A stretch of DNA of 64,000 nt from Sulfitobacter sp. SK012 (GTDB lineage: Bacteria; Pseudomonadota; Alphaproteobacteria; Rhodobacterales; Rhodobacteraceae). The notes under the pieces were generated by a model. That model did not search any database, had not been told where the DNA came from, and saw only the letters and a list, made by a program, of their open reading frames with translations. Positions 18,145 to 27,280 of this stretch are shown here, in pieces (position 1 is the first letter of the stretch; each line of letters starts with the position of its first letter). Made by a program: the position numbers and the translations under genes. The DNA is taken from assembly GCF_003352085.1 (NCBI RefSeq), contig NZ_CP025804.1, positions 992,001 to 1,056,000 on the forward strand, given 5' to 3'.

Positions 18145-19449
18145 ATGACGACTCCAAAAAAGCTGTTTATCAAGACCTATGGCTGTCAAATGAACGTCTA
18201 TGACAGCGAGCGAATGGCCGAGGAATTGGGCACGCAGGGCTATGTGGCGACAGGCCGAGCCGAAGACGCTGACATGATTTTGCTGAACACCTGCCACATC
18301 CGGGAACGGGCAGCTGAAAAAGTGTACTCCGAGCTGGGCCGGATGAAGCCTCTTAAGGATTTGAATCCAAACCTGAAGATCGGTGTTGCGGGCTGTGTGG
18401 CCCAGGCCGAGGGCGAAGAGATCATACGCCGCCAGCCTGCCGTTGATTTGGTTGTCGGGCCCCAATCCTACCACCGTCTGGCCGAAATGGAGGCCCGTAC
18501 GCGCACTGGTCAAACCGCGCTGGATACTGACTTTCCCGAAGAGGACAAGTTTGAGCACCTCAAGGCGCGCCCCAAAGCCAAGCGGGCACCGGCCGCGTTT
18601 TTGACCGTTCAAGAAGGCTGCGACAAGTTCTGTGCGTTTTGCGTTGTGCCGTATACACGCGGTTCAGAAGTATCGCGCCCTGCGGAACGGGTGCTGCAAG
18701 AAACCCAGGATCTGGTGGAGCGCGGCGTGCGCGAGGTTACGCTTTTGGGCCAAAACGTTAACGCCTATCACGGCGGCATGACGCTGGCCGAACTCATTCG
18801 CGCGCTGGACAAGATCGACGGGCTGGAGCGCATTCGCTATACAACCAGCCACCCCAACGACATGGATGATGACCTGATCGCAGCCCACGCCGACACGCCC
18901 AAGCTGATGCCTTATCTGCATTTGCCCGTCCAATCTGGCAGTGACCGCATTCTGAAGCGCATGAACCGCAGCCACACGGCTGAAAGCTATCTCAAGTTGA
19001 TTGAACGCATCCGCAAAGTGCGCCCCGATATCATGATGTCGGGTGATTTCATCGTAGGTTTCCCGGAAGAGACCGAAGAGGATTTCCAAGCGACCCTCGA
19101 TCTGGTTGAGGCGGTGAATTATAGCTATGCGTACAGCTTCAAATACTCGACACGTCCCGGGACACCTGCAGCGGAGCGGCCTCAGATTGATCCTGCCGAG
19201 GCGGACGAGAGGCTGCAACGTTTGCAAGCCTTGATCACCCGCCAGCAACGCGCCATTCAAGAAAGCATGGTTGGCCGAGAGCTTTCGGTGCTGGTGGAAA
19301 AGGCGGGGCGCAAATCGGGTCAAATGCTGGGTAAATCAGAGTATCTTCATGCGGTGCATATCGACGGTTCAGGACACGCAATTGGCGATATCGCGCGTGT
19401 TAGAATCGTCGCAGCGATGACCAATTCCTTAACGGCAGTGCCACTCTAA
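18145..19449 (+). CDS. miaB: tRNA-2-methylthio-N6-isopentenyladenosine methylthiotransferase MiaB
   Basis: 434 residues. The N-terminal UPF0004 domain has cluster cysteines in [12 protein letters not shown] and LLNTCHIRE, the radical-SAM centre is [15 protein letters not shown] (C-x3-C-x2-C), and a C-terminal TRAM domain starts near residue 370. It adds the methylthio group at C2 of i6A37 in tRNAs reading UNN codons. The ATG at 18145 has GAAGG upstream and gives the normal start [13 protein letters not shown]; an ATG 18 bases earlier lacks a ribosome site. Confidence 0.95.
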   Translation: MTTPKKLFIKTYGCQMNVYDSERMAEELGTQGYVATGRAEDADMILLNTCHIRERAAEKVYSELGRMKPLKDLNPNLKIGVAGCVAQAEGEEIIRRQPAVDLVVGPQSYHRLAEMEARTRTGQTALDTDFPEEDKFEHLKARPKAKRAPAAFLTVQEGCDKFCAFCVVPYTRGSEVSRPAERVLQETQDLVERGVREVTLLGQNVNAYHGGMTLAELIRALDKIDGLERIRYTTSHPNDMDDDLIAAHADTPKLMPYLHLPVQSGSDRILKRMNRSHTAESYLKLIERIRKVRPDIMMSGDFIVGFPEETEEDFQATLDLVEAVNYSYAYSFKYSTRPGTPAAERPQIDPAEADERLQRLQALITRQQRAIQESMVGRELSVLVEKAGRKSGQMLGKSEYLHAVHIDGSGHAIGDIARVRIVAAMTNSLTAVPL

Positions 19450-19642
19450 GAGGCAGCAGAACACACGCTTTGCGCGGGAAGTCGCTTGAATAGGGCCGCT
19501 CAGGTAGTAAGCGCGACGCATATAGCCACTATATGTGCCACAAACGCCTTCCCTAAAGGGCAAGTATTTCCTAACCTGCGTCTGTGCGGGGTGCCTTAGT
19601 TGATCAAGGTCGTTCTGCGGGGGAACAGGACAGGAAAAAACT

Positions 19643-20218
19643 GTGGCACACACATGTTTCAAAGCGGCGCGCGCAATTGCTGGGGTCAGTCTCGCTATTG
19701 TAGTGGCGATCGGGGCAACGGGCGTAGACGCGCAGACCAAGTCGCAAAGCGGCCGCGATAAGGGCCAGTATATACCAACGATCTGGGTTGATCCCGATGG
19801 GTGCGAACACTGGGTGATGGATGATGGTGCTGAAGGTTTCATGACGCCGCATACCAACCGCCAAGGCATTCCAGTTTGCCGGCGGGGCAATGTTTGTGGT
19901 GTGATGCAAAGCGATCAGTTTTTTGCGACTGACAGCGCTCGAATTTCAGCCTCAGGCCAGAACAGTTTGCGCTCGTTCTTCAAATCTTCTGGCGCGGTGT
20001 CCTACATCATTACCGGCCACACCGACAGCAGCGCCTCTGACGCGTATAACATGCGCCTGTCGCTGAACCGGGCCAATTCAGTGGCTCGGGTTGCCCAACA
20101 GTCTGGTGCGCGGATCGCAGATGTGCGCGGCTACGGCGAACGCCAGCCCGCCGCCTCCAATAAGACTGCAGCGGGAAAAGCCAAAAACCGTCGCGTCGAA
20201 ATCCTCTGTATTCGTTGA
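19643..20218 (+). CDS. OmpA-family envelope protein with N-terminal WVDPxGCxHW module
   Basis: 191 residues from a GTG start with CAGGACAGGA upstream. A signal-like hydrophobic segment (residues about 12-29, ending GVDAQT) is followed by IWVDPDGCEHW...DDGAEG...GIPVC with Cys54 and Cys79. The C-terminal OmpA domain (residues about 95-190, with ITGHTDSSASDAYNMRLSLN and NRRVEILC) should bind peptidoglycan. The protein probably tethers the small cysteine module to the cell wall. The next gene encodes a lipoprotein with the same module and identical Trp-Cys-Cys spacing, so the pair looks like a duplication with divergent anchoring. Confidence 0.82.
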   Translation: MAHTCFKAARAIAGVSLAIVVAIGATGVDAQTKSQSGRDKGQYIPTIWVDPDGCEHWVMDDGAEGFMTPHTNRQGIPVCRRGNVCGVMQSDQFFATDSARISASGQNSLRSFFKSSGAVSYIITGHTDSSASDAYNMRLSLNRANSVARVAQQSGARIADVRGYGERQPAASNKTAAGKAKNRRVEILCIR

Positions 20219-20229
20219 AGGACAGGCAT

Positions 20230-20538
20230 ATGAAACTCGTAAAAATTACGCTGATCGTCGGCCTGACCACTTTGGTGGCAGCTTGCGAAGGCCGTCAGGG
20301 TCCTGACAAATCCGTCGACCGAGGTTTTGATTCCAAACATTTGAGCCAACTTGAGGCCGGTATTTGGGTCGATCCCAATGGCTGCGATCACTGGATCATT
20401 GATGACGGGGTCGAAGGTTATCTTTCAGCGCGCCTCGACAAACATGGCAAGCCCGTCTGCTCTGGCATCGCCGCACCCACCCAGACGGTTGGTGATTTCA
20501 AGGGCGGCGGAACAGGCCTCATTGGCGACGAGATCTGA
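20230..20538 (+). CDS. Lipoprotein with WVDPxGCxHW module
   Basis: 102 residues. A type II signal peptide with lipobox LVAAC (Cys19) gives an outer- or inner-membrane lipoprotein. It then carries IWVDPNGCDHW...DDGVEG...GKPVC, with Trp46, Cys52 and Cys77 at the same spacing as in the upstream OmpA protein. The remaining tail is glycine-rich. The ATG at 20230 follows AAGGACAGG; it begins 11 bases after the previous stop, so the genes form an operon, closed by the terminator at 20562. The module's function is unknown; a disulphide between the two cysteines is plausible. Confidence 0.8.
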   Translation: MKLVKITLIVGLTTLVAACEGRQGPDKSVDRGFDSKHLSQLEAGIWVDPNGCDHWIIDDGVEGYLSARLDKHGKPVCSGIAAPTQTVGDFKGGGTGLIGDEI

Positions 20539-20561
20539 ATTTGACGTTCCATAAAAATGAC

Positions 20562-20598
20562 AAAAGGGTCGAAGCGTGAAGCGCTTTGGCCCTTTTTG
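20562..20598 (+). terminator. Rho-independent terminator
   Basis: A stem of about 15 bp with two G-T wobbles (AAAAGGGTCGAAGCG against CGCTTTGGCCCTTTT, loop TGAA) and a T-run, 23 bases after the lipoprotein stop. Confidence 0.85.
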
Positions 20599-20665
20599 TT
20601 TAATCCCCACTGGTCCCGGCATCAGACTGGGGTTATCTCATGGTTGACCCTTAAAGGAGCTGCCC

Positions 20666-21679
20666 TTGTCACCCAACGACCCAATTGCCCCTGTGACTGA
20701 CACGCCTGCGGAGCGTGTGCTTGAGTTTTCTGACAACCGTTTGCTGATCGACCTATGTGGTCCCTATGATCAGTATCTGGCGGCAGTGGAAAAGGCGCTT
20801 GAGATTCAGATCGTGCGGCGCGGCAATCTCCTTTCTTTGCACGGTGATGCGAGTGCTACCGAACAAGCGTCGGTTATCCTCAACGCGCTTTATGCGCGTC
20901 TTGAGGGAGGACGCGGGGTGGAGCCCGCGGACGTAGATAGCCTTCTGCGCATGGGCAACAGTGCGGCAGGGACAGGTGTGCGTGCCGGCGATCAGATCGA
21001 GATGCCCATCAGCACCGGAATTGAAATTCAAACTCGCAAGAAACGGGTTGAGCCGCGCTCGGCCGCGCAGAAAGCTTATGTGCAATCGCTTTTTGACAAT
21101 GAGCTTGTCTTTGGGATTGGACCTGCCGGGACCGGCAAGACTTATTTGGCTGTTGCGGTGGGGGTGTCGATGTTCATCTCTGGCAAGGTCGACAAAATCA
21201 TCCTAAGCCGCCCCGCAGTTGAGGCCGGCGAACGCCTCGGTTTTCTGCCCGGTGCGATGGAAGACAAAGTCGATCCTTATATGCAGCCGCTCTATGACGC
21301 GTTGAATGACTTTCTGCCGGGCAAACAGCTGGCGAAATTGCGTGAGGAAAAGACGATCGAGATCGCGCCGCTGGCTTTCATGCGAGGTCGCACGCTGGCC
21401 AACGCGTTTGTTGTGCTGGATGAGGCGCAGAATGCTACGACGATGCAGATGAAGATGTTCCTGACCCGTCTGGGCAAAGGATCGCGCATGGTGGTGACGG
21501 GCGACCGTACTCAGATCGACTTGCCGCGCGGTGTGCCATCAGGGCTTGCTGATGCGGAGCGCTTGTTGAAGGCAATTCCAAAGATCAGCTTCAACTACTT
21601 CACCTCAAAAGACGTCGTGCGCCATCCCTTGGTTGCTGAAATCATTGAGGCCTATGAGGCCGAAGCAGAGCACCGTTAA
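20666..21679 (+). CDS. phoH: PhoH-like ATPase
   Basis: 337 residues from a TTG start; AAGGAGC lies five bases upstream and no ATG fits. The PhoH P-loop is FGIGPAGTGKTYLAVAV near residue 155, Walker B is AFVVLDEAQNAT, and VVTGDRTQIDLPRG is the conserved sensor motif. A short N-terminal KH-like region precedes them. PhoH proteins are cytosolic NTPases, probably RNA-associated, and are regularly placed before ybeY, as here, pointing to a role in rRNA/RNA maturation. Confidence 0.92.
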   Translation: MSPNDPIAPVTDTPAERVLEFSDNRLLIDLCGPYDQYLAAVEKALEIQIVRRGNLLSLHGDASATEQASVILNALYARLEGGRGVEPADVDSLLRMGNSAAGTGVRAGDQIEMPISTGIEIQTRKKRVEPRSAAQKAYVQSLFDNELVFGIGPAGTGKTYLAVAVGVSMFISGKVDKIILSRPAVEAGERLGFLPGAMEDKVDPYMQPLYDALNDFLPGKQLAKLREEKTIEIAPLAFMRGRTLANAFVVLDEAQNATTMQMKMFLTRLGKGSRMVVTGDRTQIDLPRGVPSGLADAERLLKAIPKISFNYFTSKDVVRHPLVAEIIEAYEAEAEHR

Positions 21680-21808
21680 TCGCGAAACTCTGCTTTTCGC
21701 CGGCTCAGCAATGGCGCGCATTCCTGAGCTTGTTGTCACAGCTTAACTATTGCACAAGCCGCGGACGACAACATCGAGCCGTTGGGAATATTAGGAGACG
21801 TTAAAAGC

Positions 21809-22309
21809 GTGCAGATTGAGCTGAGCGTGCAGGACCACAACTGGAACAAACTCGGTGTCGCAGCCCTCGTAGAAGAGGCGTGCGCGGCAACTCTTGCCCA
21901 TCAGGGGCTTGATTCCGATCTGGTTGAAATTGGCATCCTTGCATGTGATGACGCAAAAATAGCGGTTCTCAATGCTGACTTTCGCGGCAAAGCGACCCCG
22001 ACAAATGTGTTGAGTTGGCCGTCAGAGGAGCGTGGAGCGCAGGTTCCGGGAGGCATGCCGAAGGCCCCCGGATTGGGTTTCGACGGGATGATTGAGCTTG
22101 GTGATATCGCGATTAGTTTTGATACGTGCGACGCTGAGGCACGCGCGGCAGGCAAACCTTTGCGCGATCATGCGACACACTTGATTGTGCATGGTTTGAT
22201 GCATCTGTTGGGATATGATCACATATCTGATCCAGATGCAGCATTGATGGAGCGTTTGGAGGCCGAAATACTTGGCAAACTGGGTCTTAATGACCCATAT
22301 AGAGAATAG
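21809..22309 (+). CDS. ybeY: Endoribonuclease YbeY (16S rRNA maturation)
   Basis: 166 residues from a GTG start (TTAGGAGACG upstream). The zinc motif H-x3-H-x5-H is seen in HLIVHGLMHLLGYDH near the C-terminus, and the conserved NADFRGKATPTNVLSWP precedes it (residues about 52-68). YbeY is a single-strand endonuclease for 16S 3'-end maturation and ribosome quality control. An in-frame TTG 27 bases earlier is less likely. The gene is in the conserved order phoH-ybeY-corC-lnt. Confidence 0.93.
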   Translation: MQIELSVQDHNWNKLGVAALVEEACAATLAHQGLDSDLVEIGILACDDAKIAVLNADFRGKATPTNVLSWPSEERGAQVPGGMPKAPGLGFDGMIELGDIAISFDTCDAEARAAGKPLRDHATHLIVHGLMHLLGYDHISDPDAALMERLEAEILGKLGLNDPYRE

Positions 22310-22350
22310 TTCGCGGGCCCGCCCCGCACCCAACACAAAGACAGGACCCA

Positions 22351-23259
22351 ATGGGCGACACAGACGGACCTTCTGCTGCGGCGCAAAGCGCGCAAGCAGA
22401 CACGACCCCCGATATAGATGATACAGACGCCGACGGCTCGGGCCGCTCAGGCGGATTTTTTAGCCGGGTGATCGAGGCGCTTAGCCCCACAGACAGCAAA
22501 GACGCCGATGCGGCACCCATAAGCGCGGGGGATCGTGCGGTCACTCACGGCATGATCAACCTGCGCCGTATGCGGGTCGATGACGTGGCGATCCCCAAAG
22601 CGGATATCATGGCTGTGCCCGTCACAAGCTCACTTGAAGAACTAGTGAAGGTGTTTAAAGAAACGGGGCTAACGCGGTTGCCAGTCTATGATGGCACACT
22701 CGATACGCCGGTTGGGCTGGCGCATTTGAAGGATCTAGCACTTAACCACGGCTTTAATGGCGAAACCCAAGATTTCGATTTGCGCACCATGCTGCGCCCC
22801 CTAGTCTTTGTGCCGCCCAGTATGACCATCGGTGTTTTGCTAACCAAGATGCAGGCCGAGCGGCGGCATATGGCGCTGGTGATCGATGAGTATGGCGGCG
22901 TGGACGGGTTGGTCACAATCGAGGACCTGATCGAACAAGTTATCGGCCAGATCGAAGACGAACACGATGTCGACGAAGGGGTTTATTGGACGCTTGAGAA
23001 AACGGGCAGCTATCTGGCTTTGGCGAAGACACCGCTTGATGACTTCGAGGCCGAGATTGGCCGGTCGTTGACCAAACATGCTGACGTTGATGAAGAAGAA
23101 ATCGACACATTAGGCGGGCTTGTCATTATGTTGTCAGGCCGGGTGCCAGCGCGCGGCGAGGTTGTGCAGCATCCTGATGGGCCAGAATTTGAAGTAATCG
23201 ACGCAGATCCGCGCCGCATCAAGCGGCTTCGTGTTCGTGTTGACGGTGCTGCGATATGA
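22351..23259 (+). CDS. corC: CBS-domain transporter-associated protein CorC/HlyC family
   Basis: 302 residues, soluble. After an acidic low-complexity N-terminus come two CBS domains (about residues 75-200, with MRVDDVAIPKADIMAVP and ALVIDEYGGVDGLVTIEDLIE) and the C-terminal CorC_HlyC domain. CorC proteins are linked to magnesium/cobalt efflux. There is no membrane domain, so it is the short CorC form and not the DUF21-containing form. Its stop overlaps the lnt start by 4 bases. Confidence 0.9.
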   Translation: MGDTDGPSAAAQSAQADTTPDIDDTDADGSGRSGGFFSRVIEALSPTDSKDADAAPISAGDRAVTHGMINLRRMRVDDVAIPKADIMAVPVTSSLEELVKVFKETGLTRLPVYDGTLDTPVGLAHLKDLALNHGFNGETQDFDLRTMLRPLVFVPPSMTIGVLLTKMQAERRHMALVIDEYGGVDGLVTIEDLIEQVIGQIEDEHDVDEGVYWTLEKTGSYLALAKTPLDDFEAEIGRSLTKHADVDEEEIDTLGGLVIMLSGRVPARGEVVQHPDGPEFEVIDADPRRIKRLRVRVDGAAI

Positions 23260-24746
23260 TCAGGCCGGCACGTCGGCGGTTGCTGGCGGGTTTTGTGCTG
23301 GGGGCGCTGGCGGCTTTAGGGCAGGCCCCCTTCGACATTCCGATCTTGATGCTGGTGGCATTGGTGGTTGCGATCCGGTGGGGGCGGTCGATCCGGGTGC
23401 CCCGGCGGGCGGCTGCCTATGGCTGGGTCTTTGGTTTCGGCTATTTCAGCGTGGCACTGCATTGGATCGTTTCACCATTTCTCATTGATGTGGCCCGGCA
23501 CGGCTGGATGGCCCCTTTTGCGTTGGTATTCTTGGCGGCAGGAATGGCGCTGTTTTGGGGCGCCGCCTTCTGGGGCGCGCGGCTTATGTCACGGCGACAG
23601 TGGCCGCTGATATTGTGTTTACCCGCAGCTGAGTTGGTTCGCGCGTATATCTTTACCGGATTTCCCTGGGCCAATTTTGCGCAGGCCATGGTGGATGTGA
23701 AGGCCGGGCAGGGGCTGGCTTTGGTGGGGCCTTACGCGATGACCCTTTGGCTGGTGGCGACTGCGGTGATCTTGTCTTTGCGCGCGACAGGCCGTCCTGC
23801 ATTATTGGCCGGCCAGGTGGCGCTGGCCCTGTCGAGTATTGCGCTCTTGGTCTTGCCGCCGCGAATTGAGCCCGCACCGCTGACGGATCAAGTTGTGCGC
23901 CTTATCCAACCCAACTCGGCACAGCGCGAAAAGTGGGACCCCGAAAAACTCGAAATGTTCTACCGCCGCCAGATTGCGTATACGGCAGCCCCTCCAACCG
24001 GAGAGATGCCAGAGCCGTCTCTGGTGATTTGGCCCGAGACCGCAATTCCGTGGCCGCTGGATTTGGCGCAGAATGTGGTGGAGGAGATCAGTTTTTCTGC
24101 AGCTGGCCGGTCTGTAATTTTGGGCGTGCAACGCCGTACGCAGACCCGGTTTTTCAATTCGCTGGTGTTGCTTGGCCCTCAGGGCGAAATTGCCCAAACC
24201 TACGACAAACACCACCTCGTGCCCTTTGGTGAATATATGCCGCTGGGTGAGCTGGCGGCTAAGTTTGGAATTCATGGGTTGGCGGCCCAAGAAGGCAACG
24301 GTTATTCCGCCGGGCCGGGCGCTGTGGTGATTGAGGTGCCGGGGATCGGCCCGGTGTTGCCGCTCATCTGTTATGAGGCGGTCTTTGCCCATGATGTGAA
24401 TGCTGCACCGACGCGCCCCAATCTTATTGTGCAGGTTACGAATGATGCGTGGTTTGGCCGTGCGGCAGGCCCCGAGCAGCATCTGGCGCAGGCACGGATG
24501 CGGGCGATTGAACAAGGTGTGCCGCTTGCACGCAGCGCCAACACCGGCATCTCTGCCATGGTCGACCCTTGGGGGCGCGTGACCCATTCGCTCGCTCTAA
24601 ACACGGCAGGTTATGTCGATGCTGTGCTACCAAAACCGCGCAGCGCGACGCTTTATAGCCGTTGGGGAGACATGCCACTAGCGGTTCTGTTGCTTCTTGG
24701 CCTGCTGGTCGGCGGCACTTTAGCGCGGCGCAGGGATTCTGATTGA
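23256..24746 (+). CDS. lnt: Apolipoprotein N-acyltransferase Lnt
   Basis: 496 residues. Several N-terminal membrane helices (residues about 10-200) are followed by a periplasmic nitrilase-fold domain. The Glu-Lys-Cys triad is visible in IWPETAIPW, YDKHHLVPFGEYMP and LPLICYEAVF. A final hydrophobic helix (LAVLLLLGLLVGGTL) closes the protein. It adds the third acyl chain to lipoproteins at the inner membrane. It is coupled to corC by a 4-base overlap. Confidence 0.95.
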   Translation: MIRPARRRLLAGFVLGALAALGQAPFDIPILMLVALVVAIRWGRSIRVPRRAAAYGWVFGFGYFSVALHWIVSPFLIDVARHGWMAPFALVFLAAGMALFWGAAFWGARLMSRRQWPLILCLPAAELVRAYIFTGFPWANFAQAMVDVKAGQGLALVGPYAMTLWLVATAVILSLRATGRPALLAGQVALALSSIALLVLPPRIEPAPLTDQVVRLIQPNSAQREKWDPEKLEMFYRRQIAYTAAPPTGEMPEPSLVIWPETAIPWPLDLAQNVVEEISFSAAGRSVILGVQRRTQTRFFNSLVLLGPQGEIAQTYDKHHLVPFGEYMPLGELAAKFGIHGLAAQEGNGYSAGPGAVVIEVPGIGPVLPLICYEAVFAHDVNAAPTRPNLIVQVTNDAWFGRAAGPEQHLAQARMRAIEQGVPLARSANTGISAMVDPWGRVTHSLALNTAGYVDAVLPKPRSATLYSRWGDMPLAVLLLLGLLVGGTLARRRDSD

Positions 24747-24782
24747 CCCTTTAAGGTTACATGGCTAAGCCCTGCGGAGCTT

Positions 24783-24828
24783 GCCACAACGGCTTCCTGA
24801 CGTGGCGATACATCTTAGTACTGGAGCA
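24783..24828 (+). promoter_or_regulatory. SAM/SAH riboswitch controlling metK
   Basis: GCCACAACGGCTTCCTGACG followed by TGGC makes a short hairpin whose loop (GGCTTCC) can pair with TGGAGCA just before the start codon, forming the H-type pseudoknot of the SAM/SAH class. The GGAG in the 3' strand is the ribosome site of metK, so ligand binding would block translation. The sequence agrees closely with the known consensus as I remember it, and the class occurs before metK in Rhodobacterales. Confidence 0.9.
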
Positions 24829-24832
24829 CGAT

Positions 24833-26014
24833 ATGTCCCGCAAGAATTATACCTTCACCTCGGAATCCGTATCCGAGGGCCATCCTGACAAGGTTTGTGA
24901 CCGGATCAGTGACGCCGTCCTTGATGCTTTTCTAGCTGAAGAACCCGAAGCGCGGGTTGCCGCTGAAACCTTTGCCACGACCAACCGTGTCGTGATCGGT
25001 GGCGAAGTTGGCCTGTCGGATAAGGACAAGCTGAGCCAATATATGGGCAAGATTGAAGATATCGCGCGCGCCTGTATCAAAGACATCGGGTACGAGCAGG
25101 ACAAATTCCATCACGCGACCTGCGAAATTACCAACCTGCTGCATGAGCAATCCGCTCATATTGCCCAGGGTGTTGATGCTTCAGGCAGCAAAGATGAAGG
25201 CGCTGGTGATCAGGGTATCATGTTTGGTTTCGCCACTACAGAAACGCCAGAGCTGATGCCTGCGCCGGTTCATTATGCCCACGCTATTCTGCGCCGCTTG
25301 GCCGAGGTGCGCAAAGACGGCACCGAGCCGACGCTGCGCCCAGACGCAAAAAGCCAACTTTCGGTGCGTTATGAAGACGGCAAGCCCGTTGGTGTGTCGT
25401 CTATCGTGCTCTCGACGCAGCACTCCGATAGTGCTCAGACCAGTGCTGACATTCGCGCCATCGTTGAGCCGTATATTCTTGAAGTCCTTCCAAAAGGTTG
25501 GGTCACCAATGAAACCGAATGGTGGGTGAACCCGACTGGAACTTTTGTCATCGGCGGCCCTGATGGCGACGCGGGCCTGACAGGGCGCAAGATCATCGTC
25601 GACACTTACGGTGGTGCAGCGCCGCATGGTGGCGGTGCCTTTTCCGGTAAAGACCCGACCAAGGTCGACCGCTCAGCAGCCTATGTAGCCCGGTATTTGG
25701 CAAAGAACGTTGTGGCTTCGGGCATGGCCAGCAAATGCACGATCCAACTTTCTTATGCGATTGGCGTCAGCAAGCCGCTGTCGATCTACTGTGACACTTT
25801 CGGCACCTCGGACGTTCCGGATGCAGTAATTGAAGAGGCGATTGGCAAGACCATGGACCTCACGCCGCGCGGCATTCGTGAGCATTTGCAACTGAACCGT
25901 CCGATATATGAGCGTACGGCAGCGTATGGCCACTTTGGCCGCGCACCTGAAGCGGATGGCGGGTTTAGCTGGGAAAAGACTGATCTGGTCGATGCGCTAA
26001 AGGCTGCTGTCTAA
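24833..26014 (+). CDS. metK: S-adenosylmethionine synthetase MetK
   Basis: 393 residues, full length. [20 protein letters not shown] is the N-terminal signature with the catalytic histidine, [13 protein letters not shown] the ATP-loop motif and [19 protein letters not shown] the P-loop-like motif. It makes SAM from methionine and ATP. The ATG at 24833 directly follows the riboswitch ribosome site; the longer upstream frame would translate the riboswitch itself and is rejected. Regulation by SAM/SAH feedback at translation is therefore expected. Confidence 0.97.
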   Translation: MSRKNYTFTSESVSEGHPDKVCDRISDAVLDAFLAEEPEARVAAETFATTNRVVIGGEVGLSDKDKLSQYMGKIEDIARACIKDIGYEQDKFHHATCEITNLLHEQSAHIAQGVDASGSKDEGAGDQGIMFGFATTETPELMPAPVHYAHAILRRLAEVRKDGTEPTLRPDAKSQLSVRYEDGKPVGVSSIVLSTQHSDSAQTSADIRAIVEPYILEVLPKGWVTNETEWWVNPTGTFVIGGPDGDAGLTGRKIIVDTYGGAAPHGGGAFSGKDPTKVDRSAAYVARYLAKNVVASGMASKCTIQLSYAIGVSKPLSIYCDTFGTSDVPDAVIEEAIGKTMDLTPRGIREHLQLNRPIYERTAAYGHFGRAPEADGGFSWEKTDLVDALKAAV

Positions 26015-26040
26015 GCTGGCTTATTACTTCTGATTTTATT

Positions 26041-26074
26041 GAAAAGAGTTGTGGCGAAAGCTGCGCCTCTTTTC
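26041..26074 (+). terminator. Likely terminator of metK
   Basis: A perfect GAAAAGAG/CTCTTTTC outer stem with a partly paired inner part around GCGAAAGC, 27 bases after the metK stop. The T-run is inside the 3' arm, so termination strength is uncertain. Confidence 0.6.
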
Positions 26075-26499
26075 TGTCTGAGACTGGAGTATTCTAATGT
26101 TTGGTGGGCTCGTAGGGCGACAGCACAGCCCTGCGGTGTGGTTGCGGGGGTGTTTGGGTCTTTCATGAAGACCTGATCATTGCCTCCAAATATTCTAATT
26201 CAACGAGAAAATCCCTTTTTCGCATACTGGAGCGCCCGATGTGACCGCGCTTTTCCGCTCTTCATTTTAAAACTCTAATCCCGAGCAGAATCGGGCAAGC
26301 CGGCGCCTGTCAAAACGCTGGCCTTCCACCATCAATATACGGGCCGCCGGCATCTGGGGCTGCTTTGAAAGTGCTGCGGGCCAAATCAGGGGTCCTGGAA
26401 GCCTCAACGCTAGGGTTAGGCCCTACGATAGGGCGTCGCAGGTAAAACCGAAATGAACGGCGTTGCAGTAGGCCAATGCGCAGGGTAAAGGGCCGGGCT
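26075..26499. other. Non-coding stretch between metK and trmB
   Basis: About 425 bases with no convincing gene. It contains a hairpin at 26158-26174 (GGTCTT/AAGACC), one at 26280-26295 (CCCGA/TCGGG) and one at 26420-26434 (GCCCTA/TAGGGC). The 9-base string TATTCTAAT occurs twice, about 100 bases apart. GC-rich paired segments could represent a structured small RNA, but I cannot match it to 6S, SRP or RNase P RNA by eye. Confidence 0.4.
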
Positions 26500-27201
26500 A
26501 TGTCACATCCCCAACGTCCCCGCCGAAATTTCTATGGTCGCCTCAAGGGCAAGAGCCTCAAGCCGTCGCAAAAGGGCTATATTGCAGAGGATCTCGATGC
26601 TTTGTCACCGGGACCCGTGGACTGGGAGGCGAACCCGACACGGACACCATTGGACCTAGACGGTCTTTTTGGCGGGCGGCCCACGTGGCTGGAAATCGGC
26701 TTTGGGGGCGGCGAACATATGGTGCATCAAGCCGGGCTAAACCCGGATGTGGGCATCATCGGCTGCGAGCCATACCTTAATGGTGTGGCCATGCTACTAG
26801 GCAAGATCAGGCGGGCAGGGGTCAACAACGTTGCGGTGCATCCCGGTGATGTGCGCGACATTTTTGATGTGTTGCCTGCGGCTTCGATTGACCGAGCGTT
26901 TCTGCTCTATCCCGATCCCTGGCCAAAGGCGCGTCACCACCGTCGCCGCTTTGTGACGCCTGAGCATTTGGAGCCTTTGCACCGCGTACTACGCCCCGGT
27001 GCCATTTTTCGCGTAGCGACGGACATTGAAGATTACGTGCGCCAGACGCTCGAAGAGGTGCCGCGGCAGGGGTTTGAATGGCTTGCAGAAGGGCCAGACG
27101 ACTGGCGCAAGCCATGGGATGATTGGATATCGACCCGGTACGAGCAAAAAGCCCTGCGCGAGGGGCGCGTGCCACATTATTTGACGTTCCGGCGCATCTG
27201 A
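26500..27201 (+). CDS. trmB: tRNA (guanine-N7-)-methyltransferase TrmB
   Basis: 233 residues. The SAM-binding core starts at LEIGFGGGEHM (about residue 64), with the DxxxK-type active-site region DPWPKARHHRRRF and the C-terminal TRYEQKALREGR that is conserved in TrmB. It methylates G46 of tRNA. The ATG at 26500 is preferred because it gives the family-typical start; an in-frame ATG at 26476 would add eight residues, and neither has a strong ribosome site. Confidence 0.93.
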   Translation: MSHPQRPRRNFYGRLKGKSLKPSQKGYIAEDLDALSPGPVDWEANPTRTPLDLDGLFGGRPTWLEIGFGGGEHMVHQAGLNPDVGIIGCEPYLNGVAMLLGKIRRAGVNNVAVHPGDVRDIFDVLPAASIDRAFLLYPDPWPKARHHRRRFVTPEHLEPLHRVLRPGAIFRVATDIEDYVRQTLEEVPRQGFEWLAEGPDDWRKPWDDWISTRYEQKALREGRVPHYLTFRRI

Positions 27202-27280
27202 TACGCGCACTGCTGCGGCTGCCATGGACGGGCGCAGGAGGCTGGGCTAAGACGTGGCAACATTTTGAGAGGTACCTGAC

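Noticed and set aside
18664..19323. 219-residue open frame antisense to miaB
   Set aside because: miaB has all its cluster motifs in the opposite strand; the frame lacks a ribosome site and recognisable features.
26075..26499. 6S, SRP or RNase P RNA
   Set aside because: Some hairpins would suit a structured RNA, but none of the conserved sequence blocks I know could be matched, so no RNA class is claimed.
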